Positions 34,013 to 43,441 of a stretch of DNA of 64,000 bases are shown here, piece after piece. Both the position numbers and the translations under genes were made by a program. The stretch is from an uncultured Methanoregula sp. (GTDB lineage Archaea > Halobacteriota > Methanomicrobia > Methanomicrobiales > Methanospirillaceae). The notes beneath the pieces were generated by a model. That model searched no databases. It saw only the letters and a list, made by a program, of their open reading frames with translations, and had not been told where the DNA came from. Each line of letters begins with the position of its first letter. The stretch's first letter is position 1. The stretch spans positions 739,419-803,418 of the forward strand of contig NZ_OY781872.1 of NCBI RefSeq assembly GCF_963677065.1, read 5' to 3'.

Positions 34013-35413
34013 ATGTACGAGATAGTTATTATGGCCGCGACAATCTTTTCGTCCTTGATGGTAATGCTCCAGCTCATCTGTGTGATTGTTGTTGTTGCCT
34101 ACCTGCTGACCCGGAGCAAATTTTTCCTGGACTTCCTCGACGGCCATTCCACCATAAAAACACAGATCATCCTCATTTTAATTTTTGGCCTCCTCTCGAT
34201 CTATGGCACGGTAAACGGCGTAGAGATGCTGGGTGCCATTGTCAATGTACGTGACCTCGGCCCGATGCTTGGCGGTCTTATCGGGGGACCGTTTGTCGGC
34301 CTGGGAGCCGGGTTGATCGGCGCAGCGTACCGCGGGACCCTTGGGGGAATCACGGTTGTGTCCTGCTCCATTGCCACGGTTCTTGCCGGGCTGTTTGGCG
34401 GGCTTATCTGGTTGTGGTGCAAACGGAAATTCTGTGGAATTAAAATTGCAGTTATCTTTGCCATCCTCATGGAAGGATTGCATTGTCTGCTCACCCTTCT
34501 GATTGTCCGTCCGTTCGATCAGGCATGGACGATCACATCTTCCTTTGCTCTGCCCATTATCATTGCCAATGCTGCAGGGATGTTCATCTTCGCATTCATC
34601 ATCGAAAATCTCCAGAAAGAACGCAAGATGCTGGCTGAGCGCGACACCCTGATGCGGGAGATAGAACGAAAGAACACCGAACTTGCGATCGCTGCTGAGA
34701 TCCAGCAGAGTTTCCTGCCCGATTCGATAACGCAGATCGAAGGATTCGAAATAGCAGGAAAGAGCGTGATGGCAAAAGAGGTGGGCGGAGACTTTTTCGA
34801 TGTGATCCCGTTCGAAGTGATCCCGCTCAAAAAAGGATCCATGGGGATCATGATCGCTGATGTCTCGGGCAAGGGCATTCCTGCCGCCCTGTTCATGGCC
34901 CTCTCGCGGATCGTGGTCCGGGTGAATGCCACATGGTACGTGGACCGGCCCGCAATGGCAATCAGAAGCGCAAACAACATTATTTCGGCCGATTCCAAGG
35001 CCGGAATGTTTGTCACCCTCTTCTATGGGATCCTGGAAGTGGACAGCCATACGCTTACCTATGTGAATGCCGGCCACAACCCGCCGATCATCTGCCATGC
35101 TGATGACGAGCAGCTCATGGAACTTGAGGCAACGGGTATTGCAATCGGGGCCCTTGCAGATGCTGAATATACCACAGCAACAGCCCCAATCAAAGCCGGG
35201 GATGTCGTTGTGCTCTACACCGATGGCATCACCGAAGCGGAAAATGCAGAGCAGGATATGTATGGGGAAGAGCGGCTGCATGAAGTGATCCGTTCATGCC
35301 GTGCAGAACCCGCAGAAAAGATTCTCAGTACGATCCTTGAATCGGTACGCACGTTCACCGGGGGCGTTGCCCAGTCGGACGACATAACCCTGATGGTCGT
35401 ACGGGTTAAATAA
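34013..35413 (+). CDS. Membrane-bound SpoIIE/RsbU-type PP2C serine phosphatase with 5TM receptor domain
   Basis: 466 residues from ATG 34013; GTG 34004 or ATG 34031 are alternatives. The first 200 residues have six or so hydrophobic helices, including the 5TM-LYT receptor signature (NVRDLGPMLGGLIGGPFVGLGAGLIGA). A coiled linker (ERKNTELAIAAEIQQSFLP) leads to the phosphatase: GGDFFDV, IADVSGKGIPAALFMALSR, VNAGHNPPI, YTDGITEAEN and SDDITLMVVRVK, which keep all metal-binding Asp residues. In bacteria such phosphatases reverse RsbW-kinase phosphorylation. An RsbW-like domain lies at the end of the next gene, suggesting a partner-switch circuit. Confidence 0.92.
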   Translation: MYEIVIMAATIFSSLMVMLQLICVIVVVAYLLTRSKFFLDFLDGHSTIKTQIILILIFGLLSIYGTVNGVEMLGAIVNVRDLGPMLGGLIGGPFVGLGAGLIGAAYRGTLGGITVVSCSIATVLAGLFGGLIWLWCKRKFCGIKIAVIFAILMEGLHCLLTLLIVRPFDQAWTITSSFALPIIIANAAGMFIFAFIIENLQKERKMLAERDTLMREIERKNTELAIAAEIQQSFLPDSITQIEGFEIAGKSVMAKEVGGDFFDVIPFEVIPLKKGSMGIMIADVSGKGIPAALFMALSRIVVRVNATWYVDRPAMAIRSANNIISADSKAGMFVTLFYGILEVDSHTLTYVNAGHNPPIICHADDEQLMELEATGIAIGALADAEYTTATAPIKAGDVVVLYTDGITEAENAEQDMYGEERLHEVIRSCRAEPAEKILSTILESVRTFTGGVAQSDDITLMVVRVK

Positions 35414-35525
35414 GGGGGGGAGCCCCGTTCAGGGACCCCGGAATTCGCACGGAGGGTATGCAGACAAAAGAGCGATCATAGCCAGCAACATTCTGATGGT
35501 CAAGATACCGTTGTTTTTTTAACGG

Positions 35526-37322
35526 GTGAAACGGAAAAGACCAGCTTCCTTTTATCGAGTGAAAAATCCGACAGCGTTAAACCGAATCTCAACACACGTT
35601 CAGACAATAATGCCCACAACTCCACCGGATATTGTGTACGATGTGGACGATATTCCACCTGCACCCACGCTGGTAACGCTGGGACTTCAGCATGTCTTTG
35701 TCATTGCAATATCCCTGATCCTGCCGGTCCTGATTGCACGGGAAGTCGGGCTCTCGGATAAAGAGGCTGCCTATTTTGTGAGCATGTCCATGCTGGCCTC
35801 CGGTATCGGTACCTGTCTTCAGGCATGGAAATACAAAGGGACCATCGGATCGGGATATCTCTGCCCCTGTGTCTGCGGGCCCGCGTACCTCTCATCATCA
35901 ATTCTTGCGGTAAAGAACGGGGGGCTCTCCCTGTTATTTGGGATGACCGCACTCACCGGCGTGTTCCAGGTCGGGCTTTCACGGGTTATCGGAAGACTGC
36001 GGGTACTGTTCCCGGTTGAAGTCACCGGCGTTGTGGTCATTATGGTGGGCATATCCATCATTCCGTTTACCCTCCCCCTCTTTCTTTCAACCGGAACAAC
36101 CGATCCCGTCGTGGCCCAGAAGGAGATTCTTGTCGCAATCGTGACCTTTGCCATCATTCTTTCCTTTACCATCTGGGGAAAGGGAATGGGCCGGCTGTTT
36201 CCCGCACTCATCGGCATTGTGGTCGGCTATGTTCTCTCAGCAGCTCTTGGCATTATCGATTTCTCAACGTACCAGGCATTTGAGAAAGCCCCGCTCTTTG
36301 CAGTGCCGGATTTCTCCTATTTCGGGGTCAGTTTCAGTCTTGCACTGCTCATCCCGTTCGTTGTCGCAACCATATGTTCCTCGTTCAAAAATGTCGGCGA
36401 CATCTCAATCTGTCAGAAAGCCGGGGATCTTGACTGGAAACGACCTGATTTTTCCACGATCAGCAATGGTATTCTTTCGGATGGGATAACAACCACGGCG
36501 GGAGGGCTGCTCGGAGGAGTCGGACAGTCCAGTTCGTCCGCCAACATCGGACTTGCTCTTGCCACCCGGGCAATAAGCAGGTACATTGCCTTTGCCGCAG
36601 GGGGAATTCTCATCTTCCTTGCACTCTTCCCCAAGATCGCAACCGTCTTTCTGGTGATGCCATCGCCGGTGATGGGGGCGGCGCTGGTCTATATGGGAAG
36701 TTTCATGATCGTCGCCGGGTTTGGTATCCTCACCTCCCGGATGATGGATGCCCGCAAGACATTTGTCATCGGGGTCTCGCTGATGTTCGGGATCGGTGCC
36801 TATATCCTCCCGGACACGTTCTCCCACATGGACCCCCTTATCAGCCCTCTTTTTGAGTCGGGACTTGCGATTGCAACACTCCTTGCAATCGGTCTGAACC
36901 TGATTGTACGAATCGGGGTGGGAAAAGAAGAGACCCTGGTGATCTCAGCACAGGATTCCGGCGCGGATCGCATCTTTGCCTACATGGAGAAGGCAGGAGA
37001 GACATTCGGGGCCCGCCGGGAAGTGATCGTTGAGGCATCCCATGCGGTATCGCAGACGTGCGATGCACTCCTCGACTTCGGGCTTGCAAAAAGTGAGATC
37101 CGGATCACCACCCGTTTTGATGACATGAATCTGGACATTACGATCCAGTATCACGGAGATCCTCTTCCCCTCCCAACGCATTGCCCTTCAGAAAAGGAGA
37201 TCCAGGAAGACGATACCCAGCTGATAAACTTGACAGGGTTTCTTATCCGGAATTACGTTGACACGATCCAAGAGGTCTCGAAAAACGGGGATTGCACGAT
37301 CAGCCTACACTATGATCACTGA
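35526..37322 (+). CDS. NCS2 xanthine/uracil permease with C-terminal RsbW-like ATPase domain
   Basis: 598 residues from a GTG; an ATG at 35610 (MPTTPPDIVYDVDD) may be the true start. Residues about 45-460 are a 14-helix NCS2 permease (GLQHVFVIAISLILPVL, GYLCPCVCGPAYLSS, STISNGILSDGITTTAGGLLGG, with QSSSSANIGLALAT). Residues about 475-598 are cytoplasmic and resemble a HATPase_c_2 / anti-sigma kinase fold: VIVEASHAVSQTCDALLD (N-box-like helix), LDITIQYHGDPLPLP and LTGFLIRNYVDTI. The canonical Asn and Gly-rich lid are weak, so ATP binding is uncertain. Together with the phosphatase it could sense purine transport or supply. Substrate unverified. Confidence 0.85.
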   Translation: MKRKRPASFYRVKNPTALNRISTHVQTIMPTTPPDIVYDVDDIPPAPTLVTLGLQHVFVIAISLILPVLIAREVGLSDKEAAYFVSMSMLASGIGTCLQAWKYKGTIGSGYLCPCVCGPAYLSSSILAVKNGGLSLLFGMTALTGVFQVGLSRVIGRLRVLFPVEVTGVVVIMVGISIIPFTLPLFLSTGTTDPVVAQKEILVAIVTFAIILSFTIWGKGMGRLFPALIGIVVGYVLSAALGIIDFSTYQAFEKAPLFAVPDFSYFGVSFSLALLIPFVVATICSSFKNVGDISICQKAGDLDWKRPDFSTISNGILSDGITTTAGGLLGGVGQSSSSANIGLALATRAISRYIAFAAGGILIFLALFPKIATVFLVMPSPVMGAALVYMGSFMIVAGFGILTSRMMDARKTFVIGVSLMFGIGAYILPDTFSHMDPLISPLFESGLAIATLLAIGLNLIVRIGVGKEETLVISAQDSGADRIFAYMEKAGETFGARREVIVEASHAVSQTCDALLDFGLAKSEIRITTRFDDMNLDITIQYHGDPLPLPTHCPSEKEIQEDDTQLINLTGFLIRNYVDTIQEVSKNGDCTISLHYDH

Positions 37323-37387
37323 TTTTTTGGCTCTTCGCTGCTCCGGATGTTCAAATATTAATTGTCAGGGTTGATTATTGGAAAAGA

Positions 37388-38299
37388 TCAATTTACCACG
37401 ATATCGTACACCGCATGCCACTGCCCCGGCGAGTAGGACCGGACCTCCCGTTCAGCAAGCACAGTCCCGCCGAGTTTCTGTATCTTCTCCGTATGCTCCC
37501 CGTCAACAGATACCAGCGAGTAGAAATGGATCGTTCCGCCCGCCCGGCAAAGCCGGAAGGCCTCTGGCAGGAATTCTGTGCCGGCCAGCGGGAGGTTCAT
37601 CACCACCCGGTCGAATTTCCATGGGAGGAGCGCAGGAAGCCGGCGGGCATCTGCAAGCAGGGGGAGCACGTTTCCGGCCCGGTTCTTTGCGAGGTTCTCA
37701 AGCATGAGTTCGATCGCCTTCGGGTTGAGATCGGTGGCAGCAACAAAGGAGGCCCGGGCAGCAAGCGTGATGGCAAACGGTCCGACACCGGCGAACATAT
37801 CGAGCACCGTCTCATCACGTTGGACCTGCAGAAGAATACGCTGCCGCTCGGTCGAGAGCCGGGCGGAGAAGTAGGCACCGGCCAGGTCCACGACGAACCG
37901 GTGGCCATGCTCGGTCACGACCGTCCGGGTTGTCGGTTCGCCCGCGAGCACACAGAATTCCCGTGTCCGGTATTCGCCATGCACCTCCCCTTCGGCAAAG
38001 ACAACCGTGTGGAGCGAGGGGCGGGAGGCAAGGATCTTCTGAGCACCGGTCTTATCATCCTCCTGCATAATTGCGATACCACCGACCAGCTCGTGCCGGG
38101 GCAGGGGTTCCCGGCCAGGGTGTGCCTCGAACTCAAACCGGTCCGCACCGGTCCGCGGACCCGTCAGGGGGAGAACAAGGGCATCTCCATCCCTGATGAC
38201 CCGCAGCGTGGCATCGAGCGCGCCTTCCCGTATCAGCGCCTGCCGCATCTCCTCGCCCTGCCGTGCCGGCACCCGGAGCCCCCATTGACAAACCGTCAT
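37388..38299 (-). CDS. trm5: tRNA (guanine37-N1)-methyltransferase, Trm5 family
   Basis: About 303 residues from the ATG at 38299 (MTVCQWGLRVPARQGEE); a further in-frame ATG at 38317 exists. The N-terminal D1 domain (LRVPARQGEEMRQALIREGAL) is followed by the D2 region (HTVVFAEGEVHGEYRTREFCVLAGE). The class I methyltransferase core has DMFAGVGPFAI (SAM loop) and the catalytic RVVMNLPLAGTEFL. The enzyme makes m1G37, which prevents frameshifting. It could also belong to a Taw2-like branch, but the NLP motif favours Trm5. It is divergent from HMG-CoA reductase, with a very short shared promoter region. Confidence 0.9.
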   Translation of the reverse strand: MTVCQWGLRVPARQGEEMRQALIREGALDATLRVIRDGDALVLPLTGPRTGADRFEFEAHPGREPLPRHELVGGIAIMQEDDKTGAQKILASRPSLHTVVFAEGEVHGEYRTREFCVLAGEPTTRTVVTEHGHRFVVDLAGAYFSARLSTERQRILLQVQRDETVLDMFAGVGPFAITLAARASFVAATDLNPKAIELMLENLAKNRAGNVLPLLADARRLPALLPWKFDRVVMNLPLAGTEFLPEAFRLCRAGGTIHFYSLVSVDGEHTEKIQKLGGTVLAEREVRSYSPGQWHAVYDIVVN

Positions 38300-38343
38300 C
38301 CTGACCACGTGTATCATAACAGTATACGTCCTAACAGTTATTC

Positions 38344-39621
38344 ATGGCTGATGATGCTGGGCGCCGCAACGATACCGGGAACGGTGCAAAGTCAGGTCAC
38401 GATAATGAGAGGGAGACTATCATTCGCTCGCGGCTGAAAGACGGAACGCTCAAACTGTACGAACTGGAGAAGGAACTCTCGCCACTGGATGCGATAAGGG
38501 TCAGGCGCGAGTTCATCCAGGAGGAGACCGGAGCCGAACTGGAAAACATCGGCATCTTCTCCATCGATATCGAACGTGTGGTCAAACGCAACTGCGAGAA
38601 CATGATAGGTACCATCCAGGTGCCGGTCGGGGTTGCCGGGCCGATGCTCATCAACGGGGGATATGCCCAGGGGAATTACTGGCTTCCCCTCGCGACAACG
38701 GAGGGAGCGCTGATTGCCTCGGTCAACCGGGGATGCGGTGCCATCACCAAAGCCGGTGGGGCGGAAGTCCGCGTGCTTCACGACGGCATGACCCGGGCGC
38801 CGGTCTTTGCCGCAGACAGTGTCGGCCATGCTGCGCAGGTCTGCGACTGGGTGAGCGTTCACCGCGACGAGCTCAGGACCGTTGCAGAGAGCACGACCTC
38901 GCACGGGAAACTCACCGACATCGTCACGTTCGTTGCGGGAACCAGCGTCTTCGTAAGGCTCGAGTTCGATACCAAGGATGCGATGGGCATGAATATGGTC
39001 ACCATCGCGAGTGCCAAGGTCGCCGACCTGATTGCCCAGGGAACCGGCGTGCGCCTCATCGCCCTCTCGGGCAACATGTGCTCCGACAAGAAACCCGCTG
39101 CAATCAACGGCATCATGGGCCGGGGCCGGAGCATTGTTGCAGGGGTCGCCCTCTCCCACGAACTGATAAGCTCGGTCCTCAAGACCGATGCAAAGACGCT
39201 CGCGGAAGTGAACTACCGCAAGAACCTTGTCGGCTCTGCCCGGGCCGGGGCAATGGGCTTCAATGCCCATGCAGCCAATGTCGTTGCCGCGATGTTCATA
39301 GCCTGCGGGCAGGACGCCGCCCACGCGATCGATGGCAGCACCTGCATCACCACGGTCGACCTGACAGAGACCGGTGCATATGTCGCCGTGACCCTTCCCT
39401 CCCTCCCGGTCGGGACCGTTGGCGGCGGGACCGGCGTGGAGACCCAGCAGGAATGCCTCAGGCTGCTCGGCGTTGCCGGGAGCGGGACGCCCCCCGGGAC
39501 GAACGCGAAGAAACTCGGGGAGATTATCGGGGCCGCGGTCCTGGCCGGCGAACTCTCGCTCCTCGGCGCCCTTGCCGCCCAGCACCTTGCCCGGGCCCAC
39601 CAGCAGCTCGGCCGGGGATAA
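38344..39621 (+). CDS. hmgA: HMG-CoA reductase (NADPH), class I
   Basis: 425 residues. Class I signatures are all visible: GTIQVPVGVAGPM, ATTEGALIASVNRG (catalytic Glu), DAMGMNMVTIAS, GNMCSDKKPAAIN (catalytic Lys and Asp region), GTVGGGTGVETQ and the C-terminal catalytic His in LAAQHLARAHQQL. It makes mevalonate for archaeal isoprenoid lipids. It uses the product of the HMG-CoA synthase operon encoded 5 kb upstream. Its ATG lies only 44 bases from the divergent trm5 start. Confidence 0.96.
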   Translation: MADDAGRRNDTGNGAKSGHDNERETIIRSRLKDGTLKLYELEKELSPLDAIRVRREFIQEETGAELENIGIFSIDIERVVKRNCENMIGTIQVPVGVAGPMLINGGYAQGNYWLPLATTEGALIASVNRGCGAITKAGGAEVRVLHDGMTRAPVFAADSVGHAAQVCDWVSVHRDELRTVAESTTSHGKLTDIVTFVAGTSVFVRLEFDTKDAMGMNMVTIASAKVADLIAQGTGVRLIALSGNMCSDKKPAAINGIMGRGRSIVAGVALSHELISSVLKTDAKTLAEVNYRKNLVGSARAGAMGFNAHAANVVAAMFIACGQDAAHAIDGSTCITTVDLTETGAYVAVTLPSLPVGTVGGGTGVETQQECLRLLGVAGSGTPPGTNAKKLGEIIGAAVLAGELSLLGALAAQHLARAHQQLGRG

Positions 39622-39763
39622 CAGCGCTTTGTTCCCCGGACCTCTTTTTTTCGCGATTCCCGAGTGAGAGCGGGAGACCATCCGGCTCTCCTGGATCATT
39701 TGAGGGGCTCAGACCCTTTCAGGTAAACCGAAGATTCGATCCCTGCATTTTTTGAGAAAAAGA

Positions 39764-41362
39764 TTATTGGTTCGCCCGCTTGTCCGGGAACAGTTCGTCA
39801 AAGGATTTCTCATCCGGGTTCTGGTACTTGATTCCCCGGATCCGCCCGGTCTTCCGGCCGATCCAGTACACGATCATCGGGATGAATACAACGGGAACCG
39901 AGAGATAGAGCGAGCCCACGAGATCCGGGTTGAAGGCAAGCACAACAAGGGCGATGACCTCAAGAACCATGCCGACCAGCACCGGCATCCATGGCGAGAA
40001 CGGCGCCGGGGCGATGATGTCGGCTTTCGTATACCCCCGCTCATAGATCCGTTTCCGGAAGACAACCTGCGCCCAGCAGATCGAGATCCAGCAGATGGCA
40101 CCCGTGAATGCCGAGACGGAGAGGAGCCAGAGATAGAGTTCCCCTTCCCCATTGGTGAACCACCAGAGAGAGAGGACGAGCCAGCAGCAGGCAAGGGTGA
40201 CCAGGGTCCCGACCATAGGCACGCAGTTCCGGTTGAGCCGGGAGAGGAACTTGGGAGCCATCCCCTCGATCGAGAGGCCGTACAGGGCCCGGACCGCCCC
40301 GTAGAATCCGCTGTTGGCGCAGGAGAAGGCCGCAGTAAGAACGATGAACGAGAGGACTGCAGCCACTTCCTGGAACCCGTATTTCGCGAGCGCAGTCGAG
40401 AATACGCTGTCGGAAATGCCTGCTTCGGCAAACGGGATGATCAGGATGAGGAGAATGATCGGGATGATATCAACACGAAGAATCCGGTGGACCACCTGCC
40501 GGCAGGCTTTGGGAACGGTCCGTTTCGGGTCCTGCGTCTCTGCGGCGGCAAGGCCGACTATCTCCGATCCCTGGAAGTTGACAAGGATGATGGCAAGGTT
40601 CGTGATGAGGACAAAAGCTCCTGCCGGGAAGATATCGTCATAGAGACTCGTGTTGGGCGGGAACGCGATGCTTGTCCCGATGAACCCGGCCGTGCCGATG
40701 AGGCCGAGCACGATGAGGGCAGCCACCGCACAGAACGCCACATTGTGCCCGATCTTGACAATGGCAAGGGTGCTCTCTACCCAGCCGAAACCGCCAACGT
40801 GGATCAGGTTCAGGACGGTGATCATGATCAGGAACGCTATTGCCCAGAGAACGATAGGAACCTGGGGGACAAAGACGTGCATGATGATACCCCCCGCAAC
40901 CGCTTCCGAAGGGATGTACGCACACCAGTTGAACCAGTAACTCCACCCGGTGCCGACAGCCCAGGTCGGGGAGATGAACTCTGCGGAATAGCTGACAAAG
41001 TTGCCCTGCCGGGGTATATTGACCAGGAGCTCGGCAAAAGACTGCATAACGGTCCAGATGATCAGGCCGCCGATAGCATAGAGCAGGATCACGCTCGGGC
41101 CCAGCTGGGAGACCAGATATCCCGAGCCGATGAAGTACGCCGAACCGATGATGCCGCCGATTGCAATCAGGTTCGCCATCCACGGCTGGATCCCGCGTTT
41201 CAGCCCGAATTCCCCCATTGGGGGAAGGGGATCCCTCGGCCGGTGATGGGAGGCTGTGCCCTCTTCTCGTTCCTGCTCTTGCTGTTCTGGGTCCGGGTAG
41301 GGAAACCTGAACTCTCCGGTCTCGTCCGGCCTGGTCGTGGGGGGAGGTTCCTTGCTCGTCAC
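39764..41362 (-). CDS. APC superfamily amino acid permease
   Basis: 532 residues from a GTG. A hydrophilic, acidic N-terminus of about 50 residues precedes roughly 12 to 13 transmembrane helices. APC signatures: GLKRGIQPWMANLIAIGGIIGSAYFIGSGYLV with the unwound helix-1 GxIGS, then WTVMQSFAELLVNIPRQGNF and NFQGSEIVGLAAAETQDPKRTVPKA. It resembles lysine/aromatic amino acid permeases of the AAT group. It imports amino acids with protons or sodium; the exact substrate is unclear. A very long open frame on the opposite strand is a codon-bias shadow. Confidence 0.92.
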   Translation of the reverse strand: MTSKEPPPTTRPDETGEFRFPYPDPEQQEQEREEGTASHHRPRDPLPPMGEFGLKRGIQPWMANLIAIGGIIGSAYFIGSGYLVSQLGPSVILLYAIGGLIIWTVMQSFAELLVNIPRQGNFVSYSAEFISPTWAVGTGWSYWFNWCAYIPSEAVAGGIIMHVFVPQVPIVLWAIAFLIMITVLNLIHVGGFGWVESTLAIVKIGHNVAFCAVAALIVLGLIGTAGFIGTSIAFPPNTSLYDDIFPAGAFVLITNLAIILVNFQGSEIVGLAAAETQDPKRTVPKACRQVVHRILRVDIIPIILLILIIPFAEAGISDSVFSTALAKYGFQEVAAVLSFIVLTAAFSCANSGFYGAVRALYGLSIEGMAPKFLSRLNRNCVPMVGTLVTLACCWLVLSLWWFTNGEGELYLWLLSVSAFTGAICWISICWAQVVFRKRIYERGYTKADIIAPAPFSPWMPVLVGMVLEVIALVVLAFNPDLVGSLYLSVPVVFIPMIVYWIGRKTGRIRGIKYQNPDEKSFDELFPDKRANQ

Positions 41363-41476
41363 ACGGCATTCACTGGTCCCGTTAAACCAACAAAGGTTAT
41401 CGACAGAGAAAAAAACCGTTTTGATATGTGTCCGGCCCTGGGCCGGGAGAAGAGCACACCGGGCTCTCCAGAAGGA

Positions 41477-41962
41477 TCAGAACCGGAACCACTTCATCAT
41501 GACAATGGCATCCTCGCCATTGGCATAATAATGATCAATGCCGAAGACAGGGCGGTATCCCATCCGCAGGTAGAACCGCTGTGCTGCGGTATTGGAGACC
41601 CGCACTTCGAGCTGGACACCGGTTGCGAGCTCCACGGCAACCTGGTGTTCGAGCCGGCGCACGAGGAGCCTGCCGATCCCCTTCCCGCGGTAACGGGGGG
41701 AGACGCCGATGTTGCAGAGATGGCCATAGATATTCTCACCGGTATCCTCGAGGCCGCCGATTACGAACCCGACCACGGCCCCATCCGCGACAGCGACAAA
41801 ATAAGTGGTCGGGTAATACGTGAGGGCTTCCAGAAATGCGGACTGTTCCCACGGGTCGATGAAGGACTCCTGCTCGATCTCAACAATGGCGGCGATATCC
41901 GATGGGGCCGCCTGCCGGATCTGCGGGAGGGGGTAATGGGCGAGATCATGGGGACGGATCAC
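41477..41962 (-). CDS. rimI: GNAT N-acetyltransferase, RimI / Nat type
   Basis: 161 residues. The acetyl-CoA loop is GVSPRYRGKGIGRLLVRRLE. The N-terminal region IRQAAPSDIAAIVEIEQESF..PWEQSAF and the C-terminal EVRVSNTAAQRFYLRMGYRP are typical of ribosomal S18 alanine N-acetyltransferase (RimI), which in archaea acetylates N-termini of many proteins. It lies 114 bases upstream of the permease gene on the same strand. Confidence 0.93.
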   Translation of the reverse strand: MIRPHDLAHYPLPQIRQAAPSDIAAIVEIEQESFIDPWEQSAFLEALTYYPTTYFVAVADGAVVGFVIGGLEDTGENIYGHLCNIGVSPRYRGKGIGRLLVRRLEHQVAVELATGVQLEVRVSNTAAQRFYLRMGYRPVFGIDHYYANGEDAIVMMKWFRF

Positions 41963-42048
41963 GGGAAGTCACCTGTTCGTTCTCCGGAATAGTGGGCCTG
42001 AGGGTAAAAAAACCTAGTGCATCAGGTGACGGATACCGGGCAGTGCTG

Positions 42049-42060
42049 AAAAATATAAGG
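42049..42060 (+). promoter_or_regulatory. TATA box for the DUF1015 gene
   Basis: AAAAATATAAGG lies about 60-70 bases upstream of the ATG at 42119, between two divergent genes. GGGGACGGGTG just before the start provides a plausible ribosome site. Confidence 0.45.
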
Positions 42061-42118
42061 ATGTACGCCAAAGTACAGCAAGCAGTTTGGGTTCCCCGGC
42101 ATAGGGGACGGGTGTGAA

Positions 42119-43384
42119 ATGGTCAGGATCTATCGTTTTTGTGGGGTAAGGCCGGTCAGTTCGGCAGCCCCGGCGATTGCGGCAGTACCGTACGATGTGG
42201 TAACCGCGGAAGAGGCGCAGGCAATCATCAAGAAGAACCCGAAGAGTTTCCTGCGCGTCAGCCGCCCGGATGCGGAGATGCCGGAGATTCCTGCCAATGA
42301 TGCACGCATTTACGAGCGGGCACGCGAGAACTTCGGGGCCCTTGTCGCATCAGGAGAGATGCAGAGGGATCCGGCTCCGGCGATGTACCTGTACAGGGTC
42401 CGGCAGGACGGGGACGAGTTCCTCGGTCTCTGCTGCTGCCTGGACGTGGATGATTACCGGACAACAAAGATCCGAAGGCACGAGCAGACAAGGTACGACA
42501 AGGAGGAGGACCGCACGCGCCACATCGGCACGACAAAGACGCATAACGGGCCGGTCGTGCTGCTGTACCAGGATACCGACGAGATCTTCCGGTATGTAGC
42601 TTCGCTCGTTCCGGCACCTGCCGTCCCGGATGCCGAAGTGAAAGCTGACGGCGGGGGAGTCCACCAGATCTTCAGGATTACGGACGCCGCTGCCATCAGC
42701 CGTCTCGAAGAACTCTTCGCATCCGTTCCCGCGCTCTATATCGCCGACGGCCACCACCGGGCAAAAGCCGCCGTGAACGTGGCAGACCGCCGGATCGCAG
42801 AGGGGCTTCCGGCAGAGGGCGAAGTGGCAAAGTTCATGGGAGTCATGTTCGCCCACAACCGGGTGAAGATCCATGGCTACAGCCGGCTCCTGACCGATCT
42901 CGGCACTTTTACCCATGAATCGTTCCTTACTGAATTCCGGAAATATTTCGATGTGAAACCCTATGGCCGGGTGAACGGCAGGCAGTTCAATATCCCGCCG
43001 AAGATCAAATCCCCGGAGAAGTACCATATTGTGCACATGTACCTGGCCGGCGAATGGTACGAATGCACCCGCCCGCTGGAGAAGGGCGTGCCCCCCCTGG
43101 AATCGCTCGACGTTGCCGTGCTCCAGAAGTACGTGCTCGAAGGCATGCTCGGGATAACCGATCCCCGGGGCGATGCCCGGCTCCAGTACCTTGGCGGGGC
43201 CCGGCCGGTCGCCGATCTCGAGAAACTGGTGGATGCAGGCGCCTACCGGCTCGCGTTTGCCATGCAGCCGGTCCGGGTCGGGACGGTTCTCTCGATTGCC
43301 GATGCTGGCGGGGTCATGCCACCCAAGTCCACATGGTTCGAGCCCAAGCTCTTAAGCGGGCTTGTCGTCCACACCTTCGAGTGA
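42119..43384 (+). CDS. DUF1015 family protein (ParB/Srx-like fold)
   Basis: 421 residues, full length for DUF1015: IAAVPYDVVTAEEAQAIIKKNP.SFLRVSRPDAE at the start, KIRRHEQTRYDKEEDRTRH and then THNGPVVLLYQD, IADGHHRAKAAVNVAD in the centre and FAMQPVRVGTVLSIADAGGVMPPKSTWFEPKL at the end. The central (D)GHHR motif resembles ParB-like nucleotide-binding sites. In bacteria the gene often sits near serine or amino acid metabolism. Here it precedes hisG by 57 bases. No experimental function is assumed. Confidence 0.9.
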   Translation: MVRIYRFCGVRPVSSAAPAIAAVPYDVVTAEEAQAIIKKNPKSFLRVSRPDAEMPEIPANDARIYERARENFGALVASGEMQRDPAPAMYLYRVRQDGDEFLGLCCCLDVDDYRTTKIRRHEQTRYDKEEDRTRHIGTTKTHNGPVVLLYQDTDEIFRYVASLVPAPAVPDAEVKADGGGVHQIFRITDAAAISRLEELFASVPALYIADGHHRAKAAVNVADRRIAEGLPAEGEVAKFMGVMFAHNRVKIHGYSRLLTDLGTFTHESFLTEFRKYFDVKPYGRVNGRQFNIPPKIKSPEKYHIVHMYLAGEWYECTRPLEKGVPPLESLDVAVLQKYVLEGMLGITDPRGDARLQYLGGARPVADLEKLVDAGAYRLAFAMQPVRVGTVLSIADAGGVMPPKSTWFEPKLLSGLVVHTFE

Positions 43385-43441
43385 CCGGACAAAAACCAAT
43401 ACCTTCACCTTTATTGTTTTTTGCAGCGGATACGGTAGGGT

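Noticed and set aside
39752..41992. 746-residue open frame on the forward strand
   Set aside because: It runs antisense through the APC permease and rimI, is Arg/Asp/Glu/Gly-rich without domains, and is a shadow of codon bias in a high-GC genome.
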